Position numbers and translations under genes: made by a program. The notes under the pieces are model-generated. The model saw only the letters and a list, made by a program, of their open reading frames with translations, was not told where the DNA came from and made no database searches. From Chryseobacterium tructae (lineage in GTDB: Bacteria; Bacteroidota; Bacteroidia; Flavobacteriales; Weeksellaceae): a DNA stretch of 64,000 bases. Shown here one piece after another: positions 38,014 to 45,867 of this stretch (position 1 is its first letter; the number at the start of each line of letters is the position of its first letter). The DNA lies in the NCBI RefSeq assembly GCF_030409875.1, contig NZ_JAUFQR010000001.1, positions 4,526,001-4,590,000 of the forward strand. Direction: 5' to 3'.

Positions 38014-38243
38014 ATGAGTAATAGGTAATGAGCAATGAAAAAAAATTGCATTGTAGTTGAATAAATTGATGAGACACCACTTTGGCTTGAAATTATTGAA
38101 GAACTAGAATCCATAAGTCCAGAAAAAATTCTACATTTAAAATCAGAATGTGAAGAACTTATAAAAGTGATGACCCAATATAAATTATCTCAAATTTAAG
38201 TGGCATAATTTTTATTATTCATTGCTCATTATTCATTACTCAT
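38014..38243. repeat. Inverted repeats boxing a four-helix-bundle gene remnant
   Basis: ATGAGTAATAGGTAATGAGC followed by AATG (38014-38037) and its imperfect inverse (38220-38243) frame the coaD / TRIC gap. They match at all but about four of 23 positions. They enclose the four-helix-bundle remnant at 38068-38199. Similar short ATGAGTAAT-type repeats are common in flavobacteria, so this may be a small decayed mobile cassette. Confidence 0.55.
38068..38199 (+). pseudogene. Four-helix-bundle (23S rRNA intervening-sequence type) protein remnant
   Basis: The frame from 38068 to the stop at 38197-38199 encodes DETPLWLEIIEELESISPE, then about 12 residues to SECEELIKVM. This matches the C-terminal helix pair of the four-helix-bundle S23/IVP family (typical 'ADETxxWLExL ... 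ECEELxKxL'). The in-frame stop at 38062-38064 and lack of any start or first two helices show it is a remnant of a gene of about 120 codons. A related piece lies in another frame just upstream (AL, then E). No function is retained. Confidence 0.6.
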
Positions 38244-38251
38244 CATAATAT

Positions 38252-38884
38252 ATGCACGAACAGTTCAATTTTGCCATAGAAGTACTTGGAACCATTGCGT
38301 TTTCCATGTCAGGAAGTTTTGCAGCAATGCAGAAACGACTTGACCCTTTTGGCGTTCTTATTATTGCCTTTGTGACTTCCGTGGGTGGAGGAACTGTAAG
38401 GGATCTCCTGTTGGATATTCCTGTATTCTGGATGCATGATCTTCTGATGTGTGCCCTGATTCTGATGACCAGTATTTTTTCCATGGTATTCAAATCGCTT
38501 GAAAAAAACTTTAAGGTTACCTTATTTATCTTCGATAGTTTTGGACTGGGATTGTTTACCATTATTGGTATTCAAAAAGGACTAAATGTGGGTATTCATC
38601 CTTTAATCTGCATTGGTCTGGGAACTATTACAGGTTGTTTTGGGGGAATTATCCGGGATATACTGCTCAACAGAATTCCATTGATCTTCCGAAAGGAAAT
38701 CTATGCTACAGCATGTATTGTAGGGGGAGCTGCATTTTTACTCATGACAAAGTATACCCCATTATCCTATACTTTTATACAGATCTTTACGATTTTATTG
38801 ATTGTTGCCATCAGAACACTTGCCGTAAAATACCAATGGCAAATGCCTAAATTTTATGGTTATGACCATACTTCTGAAATGTAA
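38252..38884 (+). CDS. Trimeric intracellular cation channel (TRIC/UPF0126) family protein
   Basis: The 210-residue membrane protein has six or seven hydrophobic helices and two Gly-rich repeats typical of the family: FVTSVGGGTVRDLLLDIPVFWM and GTITGCFGGIIRDILLNRIPLI. Prokaryotic TRIC proteins form trimeric potassium-permeable channels; the old name is YadS/UPF0126. Length is normal. It is separated from coaD by the boxed remnant. Confidence 0.88.
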   Translation: MHEQFNFAIEVLGTIAFSMSGSFAAMQKRLDPFGVLIIAFVTSVGGGTVRDLLLDIPVFWMHDLLMCALILMTSIFSMVFKSLEKNFKVTLFIFDSFGLGLFTIIGIQKGLNVGIHPLICIGLGTITGCFGGIIRDILLNRIPLIFRKEIYATACIVGGAAFLLMTKYTPLSYTFIQIFTILLIVAIRTLAVKYQWQMPKFYGYDHTSEM

Positions 38885-39028
38885 CTTATAAGAAACTGGT
38901 GGTTCCTTTATTCTCCAGTACACATGGAAGTCAATTCAATCCGATAGGAATCCAGTCAGTCTTTAGAGAAAAAAATATTCAAATACTCTTTTTTCAAAAA
39001 TTCCGGAACTCATTCTTAGAAAAAACAA

Positions 39029-39052
39029 AAAGTCCTGAAAATTCAGGACTTT
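39029..39052 (-). terminator. Terminator of the membrane TPR-like gene
   Basis: An 11-bp stem (AAAGTCCTGAA / TTCAGGACTTT) with a 2-nt loop is followed on the minus strand by T-runs. It lies 23 bp past the stop of the gene at 39075 and can also stop plus-strand readthrough from the TRIC gene. Confidence 0.75.
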
Positions 39053-39074
39053 AGTATATGTATCGGATATTTTC

Positions 39075-39641
39075 TTAAAATTTCCCTCTCTGTCTCATGT
39101 TAGGATTGTGCATGTGCTTTTGCATGGTTGGCATTTTCAGCTGATCTTTCATCATTTTGATTTGATCAGTCATCATTCCTGCGCTATCAAGTTTTTTAGC
39201 TTCTTCCAACAACTTTTGCCCTTCCTGCTTTCTTCCTTTAGAAATAGCAACTGCTGCAAGGTTTAAAGTAGCCATTGCTCTATCATGCTTCATGTTCAAG
39301 CCGTATTCCAAAGCTTTTTTCATTAAAGGCTCTACTTTTGCCGGGTGATCCTGAGCTTGTGTTAGCCCTAATAAATAATGGTAATATCCGTATTGAGTCT
39401 TATGTAATTGCCCTTGGTAGTCTGTTATTTTTGTCAGCCATTCAGCTGCTTTTGCCATATTTTGCTTTCTTAATTGCCAGAATGCCAAAAGAATATATTC
39501 ATTTTTAAAGAAAAGAGCAATTGGAATTGCTGCCAAAAGAAATACAACAATTCCCCAACCTAAACTTCTTGTGAAAAACATCATATAAAGTCCCAGAAGG
39601 ATAAGAAGTGCTGCTACCGCAATTTTTATGTATTTATTCAT
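39075..39641 (-). CDS. Membrane protein with TPR-like helical domain
   Basis: The 188-residue protein has two N-terminal membrane helices (about 7-22 and 28-45). A cytoplasmic helical region follows, with TPR-like repeats (NMAKAAEWLTKITDYQGQ, VEPLMKKALEYGLNMKHDRAMATLNLA, GRKQEGQKLLEEAKKLD) and a Met/His/Arg-rich tail. I do not recognise a named family. The soluble part probably binds another protein. It stands alone on the minus strand. Confidence 0.6.
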   Translation of the reverse strand: MNKYIKIAVAALLILLGLYMMFFTRSLGWGIVVFLLAAIPIALFFKNEYILLAFWQLRKQNMAKAAEWLTKITDYQGQLHKTQYGYYHYLLGLTQAQDHPAKVEPLMKKALEYGLNMKHDRAMATLNLAAVAISKGRKQEGQKLLEEAKKLDSAGMMTDQIKMMKDQLKMPTMQKHMHNPNMRQRGKF

Positions 39642-39792
39642 TACTAAATTTTAGAAGTGCAAAGATAATAAATTTAAAGGTTAAAGTTCAAAAAGTCAAT
39701 GGTGAATGGTTGATTCGATACGGTGATCAATGATTTAATAGATCAAAGAAATTCACAATTCACTTTGTAAAGTAAAGATTAACGGTTGATAA

Positions 39793-40290
39793 TTAACCCT
39801 CACTCTTCATTCTTTCAAAAGTCTGAAAACAGAAATCATAGCCATTCTTTTCGTCTTTTTCATGGCAGACTTCATTGGTTTTTTTCCAGATTTTCTCATC
39901 GATTTTTGGGAAATAGGTATCTGCTTCCAGATCTGCTTTTACTAAGGTAACTTCAAGCTTATCTACAATCTCCATTGTCTGTTCATAAATATTACCACCA
40001 CCGATAACGAAAACCTCTTCATCGATCTTTTTGGCAAATTTAAGGGCTTCCTTTAGGCTTCCCACAATCAGAATTCCTTCTTCAAACCAATCTTTTTTTC
40101 TTGAAACAACAATATTCGTACGATTAGGAAGTGGTTTTCCAATACTTTCATACGTCTTTCTTCCCATAATGATCGGATGCCCCGAGGTAAGGTCTTTAAA
40201 ATGTTTTAAATCTTTCGGAAGATGCCAAAGCAACTGGTTTTCAAAACCAATCTCATTCTTCTCTCCCATAGCTACCACTATTGTTGTCAT
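39793..40290 (-). CDS. folA: Dihydrofolate reductase
   Basis: The 165-residue enzyme reduces dihydrofolate to tetrahydrofolate with NADPH. Motifs are MTTIVVAMGEKNEIGFENQ, LLWHLPKDLKHFK, PIIMGRKTYESIG and EVFVIGGGNIYEQTM. All match type I chromosomal DHFR and the length is normal. It is divergent from the lemA operon with 75 bp between them. Confidence 0.95.
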   Translation of the reverse strand: MTTIVVAMGEKNEIGFENQLLWHLPKDLKHFKDLTSGHPIIMGRKTYESIGKPLPNRTNIVVSRKKDWFEEGILIVGSLKEALKFAKKIDEEVFVIGGGNIYEQTMEIVDKLEVTLVKADLEADTYFPKIDEKIWKKTNEVCHEKDEKNGYDFCFQTFERMKSEG

Positions 40291-40327
40291 TCAAATATAA
40301 TTTTTTACAAAATTAGCACATAATTTG

Positions 40328-40335
40328 TATATTTG
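40328..40335 (+). promoter_or_regulatory. -7 element of the lemA operon
   Basis: TATATTTG fits TAnnTTTG and ends 30 bp before the lemA start. No -33 TTG is at a good distance. Confidence 0.4.
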
Positions 40336-40365
40336 ATTAGCACAAAAAATTAAAAAAAATAAACT

Positions 40366-40971
40366 ATGAAAAATAAAGGATGTCTGGGCGCCGGAACCAT
40401 TGGTATTGCCCTCCTTATTATTGTTGCAGTACTATTCTTTTGGGGAAAAAGCGGATATAACAGCTTTGTCAACAAAGAACAGACCGTTAACGCAAAATGG
40501 TCTAATGTAGAGACTGTGTATCAGAAAAGAGCAAATCTTATCCCTAACCTGGAAAGAACAGTAAAATCGTATTCAAAATTTGAGCAGGAAACTTTAACAC
40601 AAGTTGTAGAAGCACGTTCTAAAGCTACTTCTATCAATATTGATCCTACCAATATGACTGAAGCTGATATTGCTAAATTCCAGGCTGCACAAGGAGAATT
40701 ATCGGGTGCGCTAAGCAGGTTAATGGCTGTTGTAGAGTCTTATCCTAACTTAAAAGCAGATCAGCAGTATATCAACTTCCAGAGAGAATATACCGCTATT
40801 GAAAACAGTATCAGAACAGAGACTGTTTATTATAACGATGCTGCAAAGGATTACAATACTTCTATCAAGACTTTCCCAAATAATATTTTGGCGAATTTCA
40901 CCAATTTTAAAGAGAAACCTTATTTCAAAGCTGATGCAGGAGCTCAGAAAGCCCCTGAAGTATTCAAATAA
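40366..40971 (+). CDS. lemA: LemA family protein
   Basis: The 201-residue protein has one N-terminal membrane helix (residues 8-28). A long helical domain with the family segments YNSFVNKEQTVNAKWSNVE, YQKRANLIPNLERTVKSYSK and LMAVVESYPNLKADQQYI follows. LemA proteins are anchored by the helix and may form filaments or bind membranes; their function is unknown. It is the first gene of a lemA-TPM-TPM operon (2-bp gap to the next). Confidence 0.9.
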   Translation: MKNKGCLGAGTIGIALLIIVAVLFFWGKSGYNSFVNKEQTVNAKWSNVETVYQKRANLIPNLERTVKSYSKFEQETLTQVVEARSKATSINIDPTNMTEADIAKFQAAQGELSGALSRLMAVVESYPNLKADQQYINFQREYTAIENSIRTETVYYNDAAKDYNTSIKTFPNNILANFTNFKEKPYFKADAGAQKAPEVFK

Positions 40972-40973
40972 TA

Positions 40974-41402
40974 ATGAGCAATTTCCTTACAAATCAACAG
41001 ATCGCTTCCCTTGTGGAAGCGATTCAGTCAGCAGAAGACCATTCTACAGGAGAAATTAGAGTACACATTGACTCTAATACAGAAAAACGGGATGCTAAAA
41101 CAGCATTTGATGTTTTCAAAGAACTACGCATGGATAAAACTACTGATAGGAATGCTGTACTTTTTCATGTAAATTTTGAACAAAAATACCTTACCATTAT
41201 CGGAGACCTAGGAATTCATGAAAAAGTAAACCAAACGTATTGGGATCATCTGCATGACTATATCACTGCTGAATTTGCCAAAGGAAACTACTATAAAGCA
41301 TTGAAAAGTGCTATTCTGGAAACAGGCGTTGAACTTAAAAAACATTTTCCTATAGAAGGAGAAAACCCAAACCAACTTCCAAATGAAATTACGTTCTCTT
41401 AA
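40974..41402 (+). CDS. Cytoplasmic TPM domain protein
   Basis: The 142-residue protein is a TPM domain without a signal peptide: FLTNQQIASLVEAIQSAEDH, GEIRVHIDSN, NAVLFHVNFEQKYLTIIGDLGIHEKV. The TPM fold is found in thylakoid TLP18.3 (photosystem II repair) and in bacterial stress operons with LemA. It is followed by the second TPM gene with a 20-bp overlap. Confidence 0.85.
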   Translation: MSNFLTNQQIASLVEAIQSAEDHSTGEIRVHIDSNTEKRDAKTAFDVFKELRMDKTTDRNAVLFHVNFEQKYLTIIGDLGIHEKVNQTYWDHLHDYITAEFAKGNYYKALKSAILETGVELKKHFPIEGENPNQLPNEITFS

Positions 41403-42189
41403 AATAGTATTTTCATTTTTACTGATTTGCTTTTACACATTTGTATCAGCACAATACACTATTCCTCAAAAACCAGCAGTTTTATACCCTGTTTTTGATG
41501 AAGCCGGAATTCTTTCCCAACAGGAAAAAGATGAGCTTAATAATAAACTTATCAAGTTTGCTGATTCCACTTCCACCGAAATTGAAGTGGTCATTATCAA
41601 GTCTACCAAAGGCGAAGATGTTAACTTTCTGGCAACAATGTTCGGTGAACAATGGAAAATCGGAAAAAAAGGTGTGGATAACGGGGTTGTTTTTCTGATT
41701 GCTACAGAAGATCATACGATGTCTATTCAACAGGGAAGAGCCGTAGAACAATACCTTACGGCATCTGTTGCAGGACAGATTCTGGATTATATCGTTACTC
41801 CCAACTTTAAAAAAGGGCTTTGGTATGAAGGCATCAACCGTGGTACTTCTGCGATTATGGAGGCTGTGGAGGGCAAATTCAAACCGGTGGCTACTACAGC
41901 TCCTTCCGGCGATGGCAGTGCACTCAAGGTTCTGATTATCGCATTTGTTATTTTTATCATCATTGCGATCCTCTTTGGTAATCGAGGCGGTGGTGGCGGT
42001 GGTCGTGGTAGTTCTGACGATGATGATGTAATCATTACCCGAAGAGGCCGCAGGAATTATCCTGGTGGGTTTTTCCCATTCCCAGGTGGTTTTGGAGGCG
42101 GTGGTGGAAGTTCCGGAGGTGGCGGTGGCTTTGGAGGCTTCGGCGGTGGCGGAAGTTTCGGTGGCGGCGGTGCATCCGGAGGATGGTAA
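41383..42189 (+). CDS. TPM domain protein with signal peptide, membrane helix and Gly-rich tail
   Basis: The 268-residue protein has a signal peptide (cut after VSAQ) and a TPM domain at about 30-150 with YPVFDEAGILSQQEKDELN, EIEVVIIKSTKGED and DNGVVFLIATEDHTMSIQ. A membrane helix (about 180-200) and a long Gly/Ser/Phe-rich tail ending FGGGGASGGW follow. This architecture is the YgcG type. The start overlaps the previous gene by 20 bp. The antisense frame over the Gly-rich part is not a gene. Confidence 0.88.
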   Translation: MKLRSLKIVFSFLLICFYTFVSAQYTIPQKPAVLYPVFDEAGILSQQEKDELNNKLIKFADSTSTEIEVVIIKSTKGEDVNFLATMFGEQWKIGKKGVDNGVVFLIATEDHTMSIQQGRAVEQYLTASVAGQILDYIVTPNFKKGLWYEGINRGTSAIMEAVEGKFKPVATTAPSGDGSALKVLIIAFVIFIIIAILFGNRGGGGGGRGSSDDDDVIITRRGRRNYPGGFFPFPGGFGGGGGSSGGGGGFGGFGGGGSFGGGGASGGW

Positions 42190-42220
42190 TCTTACAATAA
42201 TTACAATCATTTATAAACAG

Positions 42221-42246
42221 ATCAGGTCTCAAAGACCTGATTTTTT
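42221..42246 (+). terminator. Terminator of the lemA-TPM-TPM operon
   Basis: A perfect 9-bp stem ATCAGGTCT / AGACCTGAT with a 3-nt loop is followed by six T. It lies 31 bp after the last stop. Confidence 0.85.
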
Positions 42247-42385
42247 ATTTAAAATCTAAAATAATAGCGTTTTTTTGACTTTAATTAACATTAAATGCAC
42301 TTTCACATATTAAAAAATTAATAAATCAACACAAAACTTACCTTTTATTCAATATTTTTTCACTATATTTACTGAAAACAGGATT

Positions 42386-42907
42386 ATGAAGAAGACGCTG
42401 GTAGTATTTGCACACCCTTATCTGGAGCACTCTAATTCGAATGTAGAGCTTATCAATTTCTACGTTCGTCACCAGCATTATACCTTAAGAGATCTTTATG
42501 AAGAATATCCTGATTTCCATATTGCCGCCTTCAGGGAAAGAAAACGATTAGCCAATTATGATCGATTTGTTTTTCAGTTTCCATTGATATGGTTCGGAAT
42601 GCCACCTCTGTTGAGATTATGGATTGATGAAGTTTTTGACCGGGACTGGCTACAGCCTGGAAAAGAAAACCCTCTAGAAAACAAAGAAGTGTACATTCTG
42701 ATAACCACCGGAGGAAAAGAAAGATCTTTTAGTAAAGAAGGAACCTATCAGTACACGATTGATGAACTCATCAGCGGACTGATCGTTTCATTGAAGGTTT
42801 TCAAGGCTGATATCAAACACATCAAAATCGTTTACGAAGCCAACAAGTTGTCTAAAAAAGAAATTATTCTGCATAAAAAAGAGTTTACAGAACTGCTCAA
42901 TCAATAA
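42386..42907 (+). CDS. KefF-like NAD(P)H quinone oxidoreductase
   Basis: The 173-residue flavodoxin-like protein begins MKKTLVVFAHPYLEHSNSN and has FQFPLIWFGMPPLLRLWIDEVF and VYILITTGGKERSFS, typical of KefF/MdaB. KefF activates the glutathione-gated potassium efflux system by binding to KefC and also reduces quinones. Its stop is 3 bp before the antiporter gene, so the two form a Kef-like unit. Confidence 0.85.
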   Translation: MKKTLVVFAHPYLEHSNSNVELINFYVRHQHYTLRDLYEEYPDFHIAAFRERKRLANYDRFVFQFPLIWFGMPPLLRLWIDEVFDRDWLQPGKENPLENKEVYILITTGGKERSFSKEGTYQYTIDELISGLIVSLKVFKADIKHIKIVYEANKLSKKEIILHKKEFTELLNQ

Positions 42908-42910
42908 TAT

Positions 42911-44796
42911 ATGGAGTCCAGCTTAGCAATGAACACATTACTTTTTCTAGGTGTAGCCATTATCATGGTTCCACTGGCCAGAAAATTGGGATTGAGTTCT
43001 GTGATCGGTTATATTTTAGGAGGAATCATCATTGGCCCCTATGTCCTCAGCCTTACAGGTAATAATGTAAATGACATTATGCACGCCAGTGAATTTGGGG
43101 TTATCATGCTTTTATTTATCGTTGGCCTCGAATTGGAACCCCGAAAATTCTGGGAAATGAGGAAGAAAATAATGGGATTGGGGCTCACCCAGATGCTGCT
43201 GACCATTTTATTATTATTTCTCGTATTCATTAGTGTAGGCTGGAGAATTGATAAGGCTATTGCCGTTGCCATGTGTTTTGCATTGTCTTCTACAGCTATT
43301 GTATTACAAACATTGCAGGAAAAGAATAATTTTAAAACCACAGCGGGAGAAGCATCATTTTCTACCCTTTTATTTCAGGATATATCTGTGATTCCTATTT
43401 TGGCAATTCTTCCGATTATTGCTAATTATAAAGCAAAACATCATGATAATGAAATTCAGATCCTGATCCAAAAGCTTCCGGAATGGCTTCAGGCAAGTAC
43501 TGTAATTTTTGGAGTGGCCTTATTAATCTTATTGGGACGATATGTATTTGTTCCTTTTTTGCGCTATGTCTCAAAATCTGGAATGACGGAATTATTAACG
43601 GCCTCTTCCCTATTTCTTGTTATCGGAGTATCTGAACTGATGATCGTTATTGGGCTTTCTCCCGCATTAGGAGCTTTCCTTGCCGGAGTAATGCTGGCGA
43701 ACAGTGAATTCCGACATGAACTTGAAGCACAGATTAATCCTTTTAAAGGATTGTTATTGGCTGTATTTTTTGTCAGTGTAGGATCAACAATTAATTTTAA
43801 TATCATTCAAAAAGATCCATTATTTATTTTCAGTACTGTGTTTGCAGTACTAGCAATAAAGTTTTTGGTATTATATACAATTGGAAAATTTTACAGAATA
43901 GATACTCCACAAAGTCTTTTCTATGCATTTGCCCTTTCGCAAGTGGGGGAATTTGCCTTTGTACTGATTAATTATGCTTCAGATCTTTATCTTCTTGGAC
44001 CTGAACTCAATGCTCAGCTAATGGCCGTTACAGCGATTACTATGTGCATCACTCCTATTCTACTTATTATTAATGATAAATTTATTACGCCAAAGTTTAT
44101 CAGGGAAATTCCTGAAGAGGAGAATGATTATAATATCCTGGACAACGATATAAGTCAGAAGAAGATCATCATTGTAGGTTTTGGTCACTTTGGAAGCACT
44201 GTAGGGCGTCTTTTAAAGGCCAATAAAATACAGGCAACCGTTTTGGACAGAGATTCCGATCGTGTGAAACTTTTGAGAAGCTATGGTTTTAAAGTATATT
44301 ATGGAGATGCTACAAGAATTCCTATTCTAAGAGCAGCAGGCATTGAAGAGGCTGAAATCCTGGTATTGTGCCTTGATGACGCAGATGACAATATGTTTAT
44401 TGCAGAACTTGTGCGTGAGCATTATCCGAATGTGAAAATCTTTGTAAGGGCCAAAAACAGAATTGATGCCTATGAATATCTTAATAATGGGGTCAATCAT
44501 ATTTATCGGGAAACTCTGGGAACTGCTGTGGATATGGCTGTGGATGTACTGCATGAAACAGGAATGAGAAAATATGCAGCAAGACGAATGGGCAGCGATT
44601 TATGGCGATTGATAAAGCCTCTATCAGAAAACTAGCAAAAGCAACAGAAGATAGTGATATTGCCTTGTTTACTACAAAAGAGATCCTACAGCGTGAGGAG
44701 GAACTATTAGCTTATGATAATCTTAATTTTGATAATAAAAATTGGGAAGGTTCCTCATCTACCGAAGAAGAAGACGAGGAAGACTCCCAGGATTAA
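42911..44796 (+). CDS. KefC-like monovalent cation:proton antiporter (CPA2)
   Basis: The N-terminal about 390 residues form 12 or 13 membrane helices of the CPA2 family (VIGYILGGIIIGPYVL, FALSSTAIVLQTL and SPALGAFLAGVMLANS). The C-terminal RCK/TrkA-N domain binds NAD(H): KIIIVGFGHFGSTVGRLLK and LDDADDNMFIAELVREHYP. As written the frame ends at 44635 (WRLIKPLSEN). Adding one T in 44609-44610 continues it as FDKASIRKLAKATEDSD into an acidic tail ending EDEEDSQD at 44796, total about 628 residues. It exchanges potassium or sodium for protons and is paired with the KefF-like gene 3 bp upstream. Confidence 0.88.
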
Positions 44797-44797
44797 T

Positions 44798-45613
44798 TTA
44801 TTCGATATTCACACTTCCACCACTGCTTTCGTTCTTCGTAACATTCTTAAGATCTCCTTTTCTGGAGATGTCTACACTTCCACCTGAAGAAGCTTCTGCT
44901 TTAACGGAAGAAACTGCACTGATTCCAATATTGGCTCCACTGGATGCATCAGCATCTACATTATCTGCAATAACTCCTTTAGCTGAAATACTACTCCCGG
45001 AAGAAGAACTGATATCTGCATTTTTTGCTTTTCCGGAAATATCAATGCTTGATCCTGAAGAGGACTCTATTTCAAGATTTACAGCCCATATTTTCCCACT
45101 GAAATTACTGCTGCTGTCTGTATTAATATTTAAGTCATTAGCCTCCAGATTTCCTGAGATACTTCCGGCGCTTGAGGCTTCAACACTTGTTTTTTCCTGA
45201 GTAAACTTATCTTTTACACTGATACTTGCCGCTGATTCTGCAACCAATTTTGTAAAGTCTTTGGTATAAATTTTCGCAGTTACTTTACTGATGTTCATCA
45301 CTCTGATTCCAGGTTTATAATGAATATGCAGTTTTCCACCACTATTTTCTACAAGAACCTCATCGATGATGCTTTGTGGTGCTGAAATGATCACTTTTTC
45401 TATATCTGATTTTATCACTTCTGCTTCAATTGCTTGGGAAACCTGAATTTCATCAAAATCTCCATTGAATTCTCTCTGCTGAATAGGTCCTGTTTCTTTA
45501 GTGATAACTTTCTCTACCCAACCACTTTTTTCCTTGTTTTTTTTCTCATGTCTTTCATTACATGAGGCTAAAACCACTAAGGCTGAAAAAATAAAAAGAG
45601 TTCTTTTTTTCAT
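44798..45613 (-). CDS. Head GIN domain (DUF2807) lipoprotein
   Basis: The 271-residue protein has a lipoprotein signal with lipobox VLASC (about residue 18). A DUF2807/GIN domain made of repeated short beta strands with Ser-rich turns follows: REFNGDFDEIQVSQAIEAEVI, then many SSSGSSIDISG-like units forming a beta-helix. It ends SGGSVNIE. The family is common in Bacteroidota and is exported; adhesin-like function is only predicted. It converges on the KefC-like gene with 1 bp between the (restored) ends. Confidence 0.8.
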   Translation of the reverse strand: MKKRTLFIFSALVVLASCNERHEKKNKEKSGWVEKVITKETGPIQQREFNGDFDEIQVSQAIEAEVIKSDIEKVIISAPQSIIDEVLVENSGGKLHIHYKPGIRVMNISKVTAKIYTKDFTKLVAESAASISVKDKFTQEKTSVEASSAGSISGNLEANDLNINTDSSSNFSGKIWAVNLEIESSSGSSIDISGKAKNADISSSSGSSISAKGVIADNVDADASSGANIGISAVSSVKAEASSGGSVDISRKGDLKNVTKNESSGGSVNIE

Positions 45614-45867
45614 GTTTATTTCTTTTTTATATTATTTTTTTGATTATATAATTTAATAACAACTAAAATATAAAAAATATTACATCTTCTTCTCATTATC
45701 CTTTTAGTCTCTGTAATTCAAGAGTTGAAAAACATTAACAACAGCAAAGTTGTTATTTTGGTTTACATAAAAATGTTCAAAACACCCGTTTCATTAAATA
45801 CATTAGCCAAAATATCTGCTATAAGGCAAGTTTTTAATATCTTTATGCTTTAATAACAACTATATTT

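Noticed and set aside
38068..38199. Functional four-helix-bundle gene
   Set aside because: An in-frame stop precedes it, no start codon fits and the first two helices are absent; it is a remnant.
40292..40299. TATATTTG (minus) as the folA promoter
   Set aside because: It lies one base before the folA start codon, so transcription would begin inside the gene.
41482..42210. Long minus-strand reading frame opposite the second TPM gene
   Set aside because: It is antisense to a Gly/Ser-rich coding tail and its composition (Thr/Ala/Arg repeats) mirrors that tail. No promoter or family supports it.
44742..45200. Plus-strand frame over the GIN-domain gene
   Set aside because: It is the complement of a repetitive Ser-rich lipoprotein gene and has no start signal or family.
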